Positions 1-10,983 of a stretch of 64,000 bases of DNA are shown here, piece after piece. Both the position numbers and the translations under genes were made by a program. The stretch spans positions 28,237,410-28,301,409 of the forward strand of contig CM055107.1 of the NCBI GenBank assembly GCA_029204225.1, given 5' to 3'. The first letter of the stretch is position 1. Each line of letters begins with the position of its first letter. The notes beneath the pieces were generated by a model. The model was given only the letters and a program-made list of their open reading frames with translations. It was not told where the DNA came from and did not search any database. Origin of the DNA: Diphasiastrum complanatum (lineage: Eukaryota > Streptophyta > Lycopodiopsida > Lycopodiales > Lycopodiaceae).

Positions 1-311
1 TATGGAGTGTTGTGATATGCTTGTGATTTGTTTATGGTTAGCAAGGGGGTGCTAGATAGGTCTTGCTTGGAGCTTGGATCTAGCTATGGTTGGGTGATGA
101 ATACTTGAGGCCAGCTTGTTATCTATCTTTGTGTTTAAAGAGTAGGGACACAGGTGGAGGAGAGATCCTTGGAGGCTTGCAGATCCTTACTTGCAGGTGG
201 AGGCATCCTAGCTTGGAGTTGGGGAGCATCTTGAAGCTTGCAGGTTGCTTGGAGGACATTTGGAGGCTCTAGCCTGGATTTGGAGGACTTCTTCACCTCT
301 ACTTGTATAAG
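1..311 (+). repeat. Probable 3' part of a gypsy 5' LTR
   Basis: This stretch lies directly before an initiator-tRNA primer-binding site and upstream of a gag ORF on the same strand, which is where a 5' LTR ends. It contains several GCTTGGA/GGAGG-rich short repeats (about 65-290). The left end is outside the window and no second LTR copy is present, so the LTR extent is inferred from position only. Confidence 0.45.
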
Positions 312-323
312 TGGTATCAGAGC
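312..323 (+). other. Primer-binding site, tRNA-iMet type
   Basis: TGGTATCAGAGC is the standard plant LTR-retrotransposon primer site, complementary to the 3' end of initiator tRNA-Met. It marks the start of reverse transcription for the gypsy element whose gag lies at 1355. Confidence 0.8.
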
Positions 324-1354
324 TAGACAAAGGATGGTAACCTTTCTAACCTTCTTCAAGTTCTATTAAGATCACCAATTAAATTTTGTTTTGGAGAAGA
401 TTATAGGCTTTTCTAGTTGTAGAAAGCTTGTAGTTGAAGTACCCAATGAATCTAGTTCTCTTTGGAAGAGAGTAGTGATGCTTATAGAATTGTTTAGGGG
501 CTGATTTTTTATCATGTTAGAGAAGTTTTAAAGTGGGCTTTGGATTTTTAAAAGTTCTAAAAAAAGATTTGTGGGATGGGTAGAGGAAGTCTTCCTCTAC
601 ATACACAATTTATTTTGGCAAAGGGATTGATTCTAACTTTGTGTTTTGATCAAAACTAGTGTTTTTTTTGCATAAACGAAGTGTTTGAAGTTCTGGTTTT
701 CATTTTGAAGTTCTATTTTTCAGACTTGTAAATCTGAAAATCAGATATGAAAAGTGAAGTTTTCATTCAAACTTCATTAGTTACACCTTTCTATCTCCTA
801 GTTTCATGAAAATGGCAATGTAGGAAGAAAATGGTAGTGTAACTTTGTGTATAAAACAAGTTTTGAAATTCTGTTTTTTGTCATTTTGAAGTTCTGATTT
901 TCAGACCTGTAAATCTGAAAATCAGATTTGAAAATTGAAGTTTTCATAAAGCTTCATTAGTTATCCATTTCTAGACACTAGTTTCTTGGTTTTGGAAATC
1001 TAGAATAGTGAGAAATGTGAAAACTTTGGTTGCTTTTTAAATGACAAATGGAATTGGAATTGGAATGGGAACTTTATGTAAACATTAGCTTGGATTAGTT
1101 AATTGAAGTTTACATTTGGTTTTCATTTTTGCTTTTGATTAAGGCAAATGTAGCTTGTTGTTGTTTTTTTCTCTTAAGCTTGGATTGAGCTTGCAAATAG
1201 TAGGCTTGGATTGAGCTTATAAACAATAAGATTGAATGAGTAGAAGTAAATGCTTTTTATTTGCATTGGTTGTAAGAATAAAAGCATTTCTATCATTCTA
1301 ATTTGAGCACTTGTTGTTGTATTTGCATAATAGGAAAACACACAAGCAATCCCA
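324..1354 (+). repeat. Gypsy element leader with a duplicated hairpin block
   Basis: Untranslated leader between the primer site and gag. A block of about 120 bp near 679-800 recurs at about 861-990 (period near 180 bp), with a few substitutions. Each copy holds an inverted repeat; in the second copy GATTTTCAGA (896-905) pairs perfectly with TCTGAAAATC (914-923). It may be a leader RNA structure, or it may simply be a duplication. No ORF is supported here. Confidence 0.5.
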
Positions 1355-1801
1355 ATGGATCAAACCAATGAAAACCCAACATTTGATCTATCAAACTCAT
1401 CCAATGTGGCACAAGCTCGTGAACTTTTATACCAACAAATTCAAGCCACTAATAAGCAGCTTCTTGAAACTAATCAAAGAAACCAAGACTTAGAGTGTAG
1501 GTTAGCCAATCAGAAGAAGCATGTAGTTCCACCTCCCGTAAAAGTGTTTAAGGGGGAGAAGAAAGATAGGAACTTACAAGTGGTAAGTTCTTGGCTAAAT
1601 GTTTGGAACAAATACTTTGCCATGAACCGATTCTCTGAATCTGAGAAGTTATTCACTGTCACCATGTTCCTTGAAGGAAGAGCCTTAGTTTGGTGGGATG
1701 ACTTAGTTGCAAAGGGCAATCAACCTTGTACATGTGATGATTTTTGCAAGCTTTTTAGGGATTATTTTCTACCACTTTTAGATGACTATGAACACTTCTA
1801 A
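1355..1801 (+). pseudogene. Ty3/gypsy Gag, truncated
   Basis: A 148-residue ORF. It has a coiled N-terminal part and then the retrotransposon gag core, with a WW-D pattern (LVWWDDL, about residues 112-118) followed by FCKLFRDYFLP, the helix that normally precedes the capsid C-terminal lobe. Gag forms the virus-like particle. The stop codon at 1799-1801 is premature: the same frame carries on with gag-like residues for about 35 codons (LEQFIQDFHEYL). The nucleic-acid-binding end and most of the protease are missing before the pol remnant at 2029, so the element has a deletion here. Confidence 0.8.
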
Positions 1802-2028
1802 AAGTTGAGTCATCTAACCATGAATAAAGGTTTGGAACAATTTATTCAAGATTTTCATGAGTACCTGAATCCACTTAAATTTGGTGCAGACGCTAAACCT
1901 TCCTAATAGAAAAAGTGAGAAAAAATACCATGTGACAATGGCATCGGGAAGTAATTCCGATTTTATGGATTTTATTGTTCCTGATGTAGAATTGCACATT
2001 CAGGATTATTCTGAAAAACTAGAATTCC

Positions 2029-2843
2029 ATGCTGTTAGCTAATGTAGATATTGTTCTTGGGCAACAATGGCATTTTGATAAGAACAAATCATTGAAAATT
2101 GATTTTGTTGAGAAATCTTTATCTTTTATGCATGAGAATTCTTTAATTAAGATCAAGGCTAGTTTAAATGTTGACACAAAAAATGTTAACCCTTATTCTA
2201 AACAGGAATTCTGATTTTAAAGTTTATTTATGTTTTCATAATGATATCATTTGCTGCCATGATGAAGAACTTAACATAAATGCCATGAATATACCCAGTG
2301 AGAACACTACAGAATTTGAAGCCTATAATGAACTTAGGCAGAAATTCAATGATGTTTTTTTAGACCTTCCTGTAGGTTTACCACCAGAAAGGATAGTTGA
2401 TCATAAAATTGACCTAATACCTGGAGCAATTCCAGTCGCACAACGTCCTTATAGGATGAGTGCATCGAAAGAGGATGAGGTAAATAGGCAATTACGTGAT
2501 TACCTGAAAAACGGGTGGGTACAACCTAGTAAGTCTCCTTGGGCATCACCAGTGGTTCTGGTGGCCAAGAAGGATGGGACTATAAGGTTTTGCGTCGACT
2601 ATAAGAAATTGAACAAGGTAACCGCCACTACCGCAGATGGATGATCTAATAGACTATCTTGGTGGTGCTAGGTACTTTACCAAGATAGATCTAAGATCGG
2701 GCTACCATCAGATACACATTAAGGCAGAAGATATACCAAAAATCGGGTTTCGAACTTGCTTTGGTCACTACAAATTTTTGGTGTTGCCTTTTAGTTTGAC
2801 CAATGCACTGGCAACTTTCCAACAAATGATGAACGATTTGTAA
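2029..2843 (+). pseudogene. Ty3/gypsy Pol remnant: protease end and 5' half of reverse transcriptase
   Basis: Three overlapping frames. 2029-2214 resembles the end of the aspartic protease (DIVLGQQWHF). 2168-2644 holds the linker and RT fingers, including the HKIDL start, [15 protein letters not shown] and [11 protein letters not shown]. After a frameshift near 2625, 2637-2843 has [14 protein letters not shown], the palm segment with the first catalytic Asp, and TFQQMMND. The sequence stops before the second catalytic motif (normally Y-x-D-D), and RNase H and integrase are absent. It is dead by both frameshift and truncation. It probably belongs with the gag at 1355. Confidence 0.85.
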
Positions 2844-3142
2844 CATCAGAAATGTTAATTGAATCTAACTTATTTAGATACTCATCCAAAGCTGGAAAAA
2901 TATTATTTTTAAATATTTTTAGGTATTCTAAAATATATATATACAAGAATCCTGCGACAACATGGATATAGTTAGTTTGCACATTGAACTTATTCTGAAC
3001 AATGGCAAGAGCAAGGATTCCTTTTTGGTGCACTGTTAGTTTAGCCCAAAAAGAGTTTACTAGGTTAGAAAAAGTCCAAGTGCTTTCCCATTGTTCTTTT
3101 GTATAACCAAAGTTTAGGTAAAAGAAGGTAATCCATTCTCCA
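2844..3142. other. AT-rich junction between two gypsy remnants
   Basis: About 300 bp joins a + strand gypsy truncation to a - strand remnant. I see no gene, LTR end or target duplication. The 80-codon - strand ORF here (2791-3033) overlaps the RT remnant and has no recognisable motif. Confidence 0.4.
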
Positions 3143-4807
3143 CTAGAGTTCTAGACTACAAAAAGGTGGAAGAAAAAATGTTAGTTCTTGCTGGAATGTC
3201 TGAAATTCTATCTTTAGTAGTGAATACACTACTTTGTTCTTCCTTCTAACAACTCTATTGTGCGATGCCTCAACTTGTTGTGGAATAATGTCTAGCATTG
3301 TTGGTTGATCTGCAACTGTTGTGACACTGATTTTTTTTGTCTTCATAGCATCCTCGAGGTCGGTCTGCGTCTCTTGATCTTTCTGGATTTGCTTGAAGAT
3401 GATGTCTGTCTGGATGGCCTTATCTGATATAGCTTTGGATGGCTCATCCGTTTGCATAGAATGGTCCTGGCACTGGGCTGGTTCTTCCTCTTCAAAATTT
3501 TGGATTTGGCTCGATTGGAACTTAGCCTCTTCCAATTCTTCTTTTAATTTTTCATAAGCAACCATCTGAGGTTGCAGATATTGCAGTTGGAAGGTTTGGA
3601 TCATTCTTTCTTGATATCCCTTCCAAGCTGTTGGGTCGATCCTGTATCTGCCATGAGATACACAGGCTCCCAATGTGACTTCGGCGCTTATCCACCATAA
3701 AATTATCTCTTCGGCCTATCTCTTGTAAATTTGGTTGCCTCTCCTCAACATATCTGCAGAATTCTGTAGCTGGGCAATAGAGTCTTGGGCATTGCTGAGT
3801 TTGTCGCTTAACTCCTCATTACTACTCTGCAGAGTAGCTCGTATGTGTCTTTCCTCTTGCAAAGAAGCCTGCAAGGTCTGAATATGTTGTTTGAGCAATA
3901 GATTTTTATTTTCAAAGGCATTGGAATGCTCTTGCATTTTTTCCAATACTTCCAGTGTAGCATCTTGTCTTCCTTTTGCTTCTTCAAGGGCTACATCTTT
4001 CCTTCTTAGCTCTGCTTGGGCTGCCTCAAGCTCTTCGCTCTTATGTGACAGCTTAGCCTTGATTTCCTCCAGAGTCTGCATCTTTCTAGATTTAGGTCTG
4101 TTCGGAGGGAATCATACTTCAAGCCAAGTTTCCTGGAGACTTTCTCTAGACTGGAGAAATGTTGAATAGCTGCCTGTGTATCTGACTGCATTGTACCAAA
4201 AATCTTATTATATAATTCTACATCGAGGATTGGTGCCTCCGACATCACTTTTGCTTTGCTGCTGAATATCAAAAATTCATTTTTCTTCTTGTGGTGCTGG
4301 CTCCTGCGGAATATCCTCGTGATTCTGCTCCTGCTCAACAACATCCTCTGTTTTTTCTTTTGCTTTCCTGTTCTTTTCTGCACTGGACAATGGCTTATAT
4401 TGGGATGACTGTGAAGACATCCTCACCAAGCTTCCTTGGTACTGGCTTGATGACGATGATGTCTTCACTGCGGTTGTTGCCTTTGATGCTTGCATTTGGG
4501 ATTCAGCCTCCACTGAAGGGGCTAGCTCTGGCAGATCTGGTGCAATTCGGATATCTTCCTTCACTGTTAACGCTCCACTCTCTGTGATGAAGTCTGGTGC
4601 TGTAATAGGCATACTATTGTCCATAGGCAAACCTAAGGCACGACAGTAAAATCCTTCTGTAATAATAATTTCTCGATTCCGGACAGTGGTGGAAATATGT
4701 CCTTCTTCTATTTCGCTCAGATTGCGGATCAGCTCATGGCACAAGTCCATAAGGATTACTGATGGATCGAATTGAAGAAGTCCTTCAATTCGTGCTCTTA
4801 TAGCCAA
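3143..4807 (-). pseudogene. Broken ORF with coiled coil, downstream of gypsy pol
   Basis: Four ORF pieces on the - strand read in order: 4807-4277, 4383-4006, 4081-3716 and 3673-3143. The first, third and fourth share one frame, and one stop separates the last two, so they look like a single protein of roughly 550 residues broken by shifts near 4290 and 4070 and a stop near 3716. The N-terminal piece is globular (LMDLCHELIRNLSEIEEGHI, then FYCRALGLP) followed by a low-complexity Ser/Gln/Glu stretch. The third piece (4081-3716) is a strong Leu/Glu/Gln/Lys heptad coiled coil. The last is acidic and Gln-rich. It lies about 880 bp downstream of the gypsy integrase on the same strand, where some plant gypsy elements carry an extra or env-like ORF. 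I do not recognise the family, and no signal peptide or membrane segment is evident. Confidence 0.5.
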
Positions 4808-5683
4808 TGGCTATAAAACTGGTAAAACTGGCTTTGGGTGCGTTTTGAATACGATTGCCATGACGCTCGCAATTGTAAACCAGCGATGGCAAAAAAGAGC
4901 TTGATCGTAACAATTCAGAAATCAGAAAGCAAGAGTGATGGAAAAGTGGTAGCGAAAAACAGAAGTGTTTGAGGTTTTTGGTGTATTGATGATATATCGG
5001 CGGATTAGACCAATATTAAATGAAAGCGTGTCCTTTGTTTTGAAGGTACATACTCAATAATAAAGTATCTAGTCCTAAAAACAAACAAAAATAAATAAAT
5101 AAATAAATAAATGAAAAATAAGCAAAATACACAAATGCTTCGTTCAGTTCACAAAAGTTCAGCTCAGTATTTGTGAGTTTTGAACTGCGAAAATAATAAT
5201 ATCTATGAAACAATGCGTGATATTGGAAGCGAAGACTGTCGTTTTCTTCATTAAAATGTATGAGAAAATATATTGGCGAAAAAATTATCGACGAAAAATG
5301 CGAAGGTGTCGGGTTTTTCGCATATTTCCGTTGTATTGGTGACATGAAAACATGATGAAAACAAAGGTATGTGCAAAATGATGTGCAACATACTGACTAA
5401 GTGTTATATTTCTTTGCAAATTCTCGAAGGTCGAAGATGGAATGAAGGAAAATCCCAAAAAATGCAAAGGTAGAATTGCCGCCATTTTCGTGTTTCTAAA
5501 AATGGTGAATTTACTTAATATACCATATTCCAATATGGTTAGCGAAAGTGTCGCAAATCTCTATACAACATATATGGGCAAAGAGTGTGAAGGTGTCGGG
5601 TTTTTTGCAAACTTCAGTGAAAACGATTGGACCAAAGATGACAGCCTTTAGAAACTGGATAAAATGTAAAAAAACATCGAAAA
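4808..5683. other. Spacer between the coiled-coil ORF and gypsy integrase
   Basis: AT-rich sequence with no convincing gene. GAAGGTGTCGGGTTTTT occurs near 5301 and again near 5588, each before a TTTGCA/TTCGCA-type run, so part of this may be an LTR or its duplicated fragment. A short AAAT repeat lies at about 5091-5115. Confidence 0.4.
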
Positions 5684-6607
5684 TTAGTCATAGTAGCTCT
5701 TCACCCTTGAGCCATTTACTCGAGTCTCAAGTAAATGTCCTTGAAGATCGGCTAACTGAAGTGATCCATTGCTAAAAACTTCTATGACTTTATACGGTCT
5801 CATCCATCTGGTATGTAATTTCCCAAGAAACAACATGTGTCTGTTATCATACAGAAGCACGTAGTCCCCCCGTTTAATTTTTATTTTCTTAATGGATTGG
5901 TCGAAAATTTCTTTTATTTTATTCTGAACTCGTTCAATCTCGATTAATGAAAGACGACGATCCTCCTCCAGTTGTGTCAAAGATATCATCCGCTCCCGAA
6001 GACTATCGTGTTCATCCATTCGCTCTTCATTACTAATGCAAAACGTTGGAACGTCGAATTCTATTGGTAGTATGGGATGCATTCCATACACAAGATAGTA
6101 TGGATTCTGCCTAGTTGTGAACTTTTCAGCAATTCTGTATGCCCATAAGACAGATGGTAAATTCTGATCCCAATCAGAAGAATGTGTTTCCGTTACTTTA
6201 TTCAAAATTTTACACAGAATTCTGTTTGCCCGCTTTGTAAGCCCATTTGCTTTTGGATTATATGGAGTGGTTTGGTGATGCGTGATAGAAAAATATGACA
6301 ACATGGCCTCGATGGTCTGATTAAGAAAATGGGTTCCCCTGTCGCTAACGAGTTCTAAGGGACATCCATATCACGTGATAATGTTTTGGAATAAAAACTT
6401 TGCTACAGTCTTAGCATCGTTTTTAATTGTGGCTTCGGCCTCTACCATCTTGGTAGCATAGTTCATGGCAACGAGAATGTAACGACGACAAGTTTTACGC
6501 GTGATCGGTTTGATAGTCCCTACAAAATCTATCCTCCACTTCTCAAAGGGTGCTAAGGGAATAATTGGAGTAAGCAGCCAATGTGTCACGAAGCTGGGTT
6601 TCCCCAT
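5684..6607 (-). pseudogene. Ty3/gypsy integrase, interrupted
   Basis: Two ORFs (6607-6371 and 6304-5684) are one integrase frame broken by a stop near 6371; the sequence between them, read in the same frame, continues the domain (LELVSDRGTHF). Integrase inserts the element's cDNA. The first two catalytic acidic residues are visible in WRIDFVG and SDRGTHF. The expected glutamate after NPKANG is a lysine (GLTKRANR), so the DDE triad is broken as well. The C-terminal part (KRGDYVLLYDNRH...GKLHTRWMRPYKVIEV) is the usual SH3-like tail. No chromodomain is seen. It reads from the 8560 end towards lower coordinates. Confidence 0.85.
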
Positions 6608-7653
6608 CCTCTGACATGCATCACATCTTTGAATGAATAATTTAACATCTCTATAGACGGTAGGCCACCAATATTTAGCATTGAAAAAATTTTTGCAGTG
6701 TTTTTAAGAGCATAGTGACCCCCCGAATCTTCCTCATGTAATGCACTTATTACAACGGTCATCTCGGTTGGTTCTAAACATCGGCGAAGACTATCGTCAG
6801 CTCCTAACTTATACAATATTCTATTTACAATCGTATAAGGTCCTACTTTTGAAAGAAAAACAGTTTTCTGCTGTTTATTAAAATGTTCAAGATAAATCTG
6901 GTCCTGTAAAAAGTTAATAATGTCCATATGAATTGATGTTTCTGATTGGATACGCATTATATGTTCATCTGGAAATTCATCAGAAATGGGTTCAAACTGA
7001 TTTTTTGTTTTGAGGCGGGATATATAATCATCATTTTGATAATCCTTGCCTCTTCTTAATTCTACTTTATAATTAAACTCATCTAATAATAATACCCATC
7101 TAGCTACCCTACCCAAAAGATCAGGTTTATTCACTAAATGTTTCAATGCGTAGTGATCTACGTGAAAAACGAAAGGGTATCCTAAAAGATAATGTCTAAA
7201 TTTCTTTACTGAATAAATCATTACTAGTGCTTCTCGCTCTGTAGCGGAGTAGTTCTTTTTTGATGCAGCGAGTTGCTTGAAACTGTGTTTTCTAACACAG
7301 TCGGGGCATTCGGCATGGTACTTTGTTTTGACCATACAATCAACCATAAAGTGGCCTTCTTGACCGCAGATGAAGCATCTGTTGTTCAAAGGCCCTTGTG
7401 CAATCGCATAGCCATCTTGTATGGCAAGTACTTCTGGATTTTCTAAATGGTGTTTGTGATAAGGCAAGGAATATCCAGAATGGGATGGTTGTTCTTCATA
7501 TCGTTGTATGGCATTGGCTTGAATAGGCTGATATGAAGGGCAATCATTAATAAGTTGCGTAGCCCGGCAATGTGGGCACCAAATGTTTCTGTGCCTATAA
7601 GGTACCTGAGAAGGGGGTAGTTGACCAGACATATTACTTTGGATAGACGTCAA
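6586..7653 (-). pseudogene. Gag zinc knuckle fused to RNase H by deletion (gypsy)
   Basis: A 355-residue ORF. Residues 93-106 are a CCHC zinc knuckle (C93, C96, H101, C106) of Gag. Around residue 125 the sequence passes straight into the end of RT and RNase H (NYSATEREALVMIYSVKKFRHYLLG, FHVDHYALKHLV), then the integrase zinc-binding region. Protease and the whole RT palm are therefore missing. The final segment shifts out of the integrase frame: a neighbouring frame over 6600-6700 encodes the expected C-x-x-C part. The product could not support replication. Confidence 0.8.
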
Positions 7654-8560
7654 AGTATCTCAAAACTCCTTAGTGAGTTTCTTGATTTGCAATTGATGTT
7701 GCTGGTTAAGCAACTCCATCTATGATTTCCAAAGCTGATTTTAGGTACCCTCGTTAAGCTTCGAGTCATGGACAACAACACGATGTGCTTTCCGTTCCCT
7801 AGAATCGTAACATCTGATCCTTCATCTTCCTCCCAGATTGCATTAGACATAGTTGTCTTTAAGCTGTCATATTTGTCATTAAGTCTAAGCTCACATCTAA
7901 TCCATCTTGGAAGGCCTACTAAGAACAAGATTATGAGCATCTTGTCGATGGGTTGTTTGTGTACTTGACTTTTTAAGCACTTGAAGCGTTCGATATAGTC
8001 GCATACTTTTTCATCTTTGCCATTTTGATGTTACTCAATTTGAAAAAGGACTTTTTATCAAACGAAAGGGTTTGAAACGATTGATATAAGACTCTTTCAA
8101 TACAGACCAGTCCAGCTTATTTTCACGATCCAAGTTAAAAAACCATTTACGTGCTTTATTAATCATGGTCATTGAAAACAGTTGGACCATATCATCGTTG
8201 GATGTTTTGCATAGACTTCGCATGCATTCTCAAAGACTTGTAAGAATATTTGAGAGTCCGAACTCCGTCATATTTGGGTAGATCCAACTTGGGTGTTCTT
8301 TTCTCAATATGAGCTCCATGGTTAGCAAAAGCGCCATTAAGGTCTGTCCTGACTTGTGATGATTCAGCACCATAAAAATGGGCTCGGGCACGTGAAGACT
8401 CCGCTCTATCAAGTTCTCGTCCCTCGAATGGGTTTGTGGACGATTCGTGTACTTGGGATTTCATTCGGGAGAACCTATGTTGTCGGACTTGCTCAAACGT
8501 AGGTGACACCATTTCATGTGGGTATTCGTTGATAGTACTGGGATCGTAATGGAGTTCCAT
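7650..8560 (-). pseudogene. Ty3/gypsy Gag remnant
   Basis: Pieces 8560-8192, 8223-8035 and 7940-7650 form a decayed gag. The N-terminal piece includes PKLDLPKYDG, a typical entry to the retrotransposon gag domain. The second contains INKARKWFFNLDRENKLDWSVLKESYINRF, which matches the A-x-x-W-F ... W-x-x-L-x-x-x-F pattern of the capsid domain. Frameshifts separate the pieces. The element's 5' LTR is not present; the sequence ahead of the start (8561-8730) is cut off by the copia insertion at 8731. Confidence 0.75.
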
Positions 8561-8631
8561 TGGGTAAGGTGTGGTTTTGGTTTTGGTTTTTTTTGTTTTC
8601 TGTTTTTTGGCTATTGTTTGTTTCTTGTTGC

Positions 8632-8649
8632 TTTTTTTTTTTTTTTTTT
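8632..8649 (+). repeat. Poly-T run, 18 bp
   Basis: Eighteen T residues (A on the other strand), within a GT/T-rich stretch from about 8575. It could be the poly-A tail of an old retroposed sequence on the - strand or simple slippage. Confidence 0.8.
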
Positions 8650-8730
8650 GGCTCGAGACAGATGGGAAGAAGGCATGGGACAGGACTCATCGGCTTGGTC
8701 CAAATGGGAGTGACGGGGTTGGCTCAAACT

Positions 8731-9412
8731 TGTTAAAAATTCACAATTCTAGCTTGACTAGTTTTGGTCATATGACTTGTAAATAGTTAGATGGTCATGA
8801 TGTGGCTTGTCACACGTGCCAAATAGCATAGGATTCCATTCATAAGGATGTTCTCAAGTAGACCTAAGTGTTAGAACCTTTGGAATGAGTCCAAATTATG
8901 CTTAGATACAAGGGAGAAAAAATAGGAGCTATTTTTGGTAATTTTTGCATTGTTGAGGGATCTCCAAGATTCCAACCCTAACTTGGTAGGGATGAAAGAT
9001 CCACCAAAATTAGCATTAGGGATAGGTTTAGGGCTACTCATACCTGCCCAAAACCGTGATGGATCATGTATATATAGGTGATGATATCTCACCAAAATCA
9101 ATCAAGCAATTTCATGTTTTTTCTCTCATAATGGTGCAATTGCTCTCTATGTTCATAATTGTTTGAGTACTTGTGATTACTAATGATTATAGGATTGAAT
9201 GTAGGTCTGGTGTACAGTACTCAGACTGTGGGAGGCCGTACTTTCACACGTGTGAAGCCTTCTTCAAGGATTTGGGCCATTTAGTGAGGTTCAAGCATAG
9301 ATTTTTGATGGATTTTGATGGTTCAACTTGTGCTAATCTTATGAAATCATAATCTATTGTTTCCCTCATCATTTCAAGTGTTTTAGGATCCTTATTTGCT
9401 GTAATTTTTACA
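8731..9412 (+). repeat. Copia 1 5' LTR, 682 bp
   Basis: Starts TGTTAAAAATTC and ends TTTTTACA directly against the primer site. It matches the 3' LTR at a constant offset of 11907 bp. A TATA-like TATATATAG lies at 9069-9077 and a perfect G-box palindrome TTCACACGTGTGAA at 9243-9256. A second ACGTG core occurs near 8812 (CACACGTGCC). The start and end follow the TG...CA rule. Confidence 0.92.
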
Positions 9413-9424
9413 TGGTATCAGAGC
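9413..9424 (+). other. Copia 1 primer-binding site
   Basis: TGGTATCAGAGC abuts the LTR end with no spacer and matches the 3' end of initiator tRNA-Met. Confidence 0.9.
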
Positions 9425-10223
9425 CTAAAGGCTAAAATGAGCTAAATCCTTGGTTTGCATTCAATTTGATCACAATTTTTGATCTAAATCTTGTGTAGAT
9501 TGGATCTTAGCATCTAGTATTGATTCTAGAACTCAAAGTGAGTCAAATACATTGGAGATTGGTGTTGTGTGACTTCATTTGCAGGTGTTTAGGTGTCTAA
9601 AACCAGAGGCAAAGTTGAATTCAATTCACATTACCAAGATAGCAAGTTTTGCTTGCTCCAAGCATTGATTTCTAAGCGAGTTTTGGAGGTGATTTCATAG
9701 AGAAGGCTTTCTAGCATTCAAGGAGAGGGAAGATCAGAGTTTTGGGGACTCTTCAAGGCTGTTCTAAGGTGTAGTAGGCACCTCCTAAAGTGATTTAGGT
9801 TCAGTCCAACCATTGCTTGACTTATGCACCAAATTAGATCAATTTTTCATCAATTTTGATCATTTTTTGCTTGTGATTGGATAGTAGATTGTGTTGCATC
9901 CTCATTAAGTTCCATTTAGATCTTTTACAAGTGATTTTGGAAGTATATTAGGTTGCTGAAATTCACTCTTGATCAGATCATTTGGAAGCTTTAATGTTCT
10001 TTATAGAAAGAGGGGCAATTCTACTAGTATTGTCTACTTCAATCAAGCAAGTGCATTGTCTCTAGTATTCTATGATTTGATTTTGTTAGAGATCATTCTT
10101 AGATCTTTATAGGAAGTCTATTACTAATCTTTTCAGGTCCCTAAGAAGTGGGATAAGGTAGACCTTCAATCAAATCAATAGAAGTAACCTTCATTTGTGT
10201 CAAGTCCTTGATTAGGAGACTAG
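9425..10223 (+). other. Copia 1 untranslated leader
   Basis: About 800 bp between the primer site and the gag start. It has no ORF of note and no strong repeat. Leaders of this length are common in plant copia elements. Confidence 0.7.
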
Positions 10224-10983
10224 ATGGCATCTATAAATGCATATCTTTTGGATACTAATGAAAGGCTCAACAAAACTAACTATTCCATATGAAAAGTTAG
10301 AATGGAATCTATCATGATCATGCAAGATCTGATGGAAATTGTAAATGGTAAGGAGGGTGAACCTATTCATCCTCAAGAAAAAGCCAAATACATTAAGAGG
10401 TGCAATGTTGCACTACATTGCATAAAAATGAATGTTGCAAATGAACTCTTAAGAGAGGTAGGAGATTGCACTTCAGCTCAAGATGCTTGGGAGACTTTGC
10501 AAAAGGTCTATGAATCCAAGAACCAAACTAGAATGTTAGCTTTGAAGAATCAAATCTATAGAAGCTATCAAAAGAAAGGAGAGAGTGCACATACTTTTGT
10601 CCTAAGAGTAAAGGAATTGAACAAAGAGCTAGCCTTTATAGGTGACCCTATCAAGGATGAAGAGCTTGTTCAACTCATATTGAATGGACTAAGCTTTGAA
10701 TTTGACAATTTGGTTCAGGGATATGCAATTATGGGTAAGCTACCCATACTTGAAGAACTCCAAGGCACACTCATGGCCGAGATCAAGAAGGAGCCAAATG
10801 CAAGAGAGGATGGATAGGCTTTCCATCCAAGGTGGAGATGACCAAGCTCTCTTCACCAAAGGCAAAGGCAAGTCCAAAGGCAAAGGATCAACATTCAAGA
10901 AGTCTACAAAGCTTGAGATCAAGAAGGACCCCCAAAGGCATCTCCATCAACCACCAAAGTCAAGAAGGACAAATCAAAGGTGA
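10224..10983 (+). pseudogene. Copia 1 Gag, N-terminal part, with nonsense codon
   Basis: The true start is ATG 10224. Codon 23 (10290-10292) is TGA where the related element 2 has Trp in NYSTWKVRMES. From 10302 the UBN2-type gag is open to 10817 (AWETLQKVYESK, GESAHTFVLRVKELN), then a frameshift near 10800 moves it to a frame running to 10983 that holds a Lys/Gly-rich stretch (FTKGKGKSKGKG). Gag packages the element RNA. Close similarity to element 2 shows the two belong to related families. Confidence 0.88.

Noticed and set aside
8690-8730. Second SINE copy interrupted by copia 1
   Set aside because: Only CGGGGTTGGCTCA (13 bases) matches the insert at 31723, and the rest of a SINE is not found after the copia 3' LTR.
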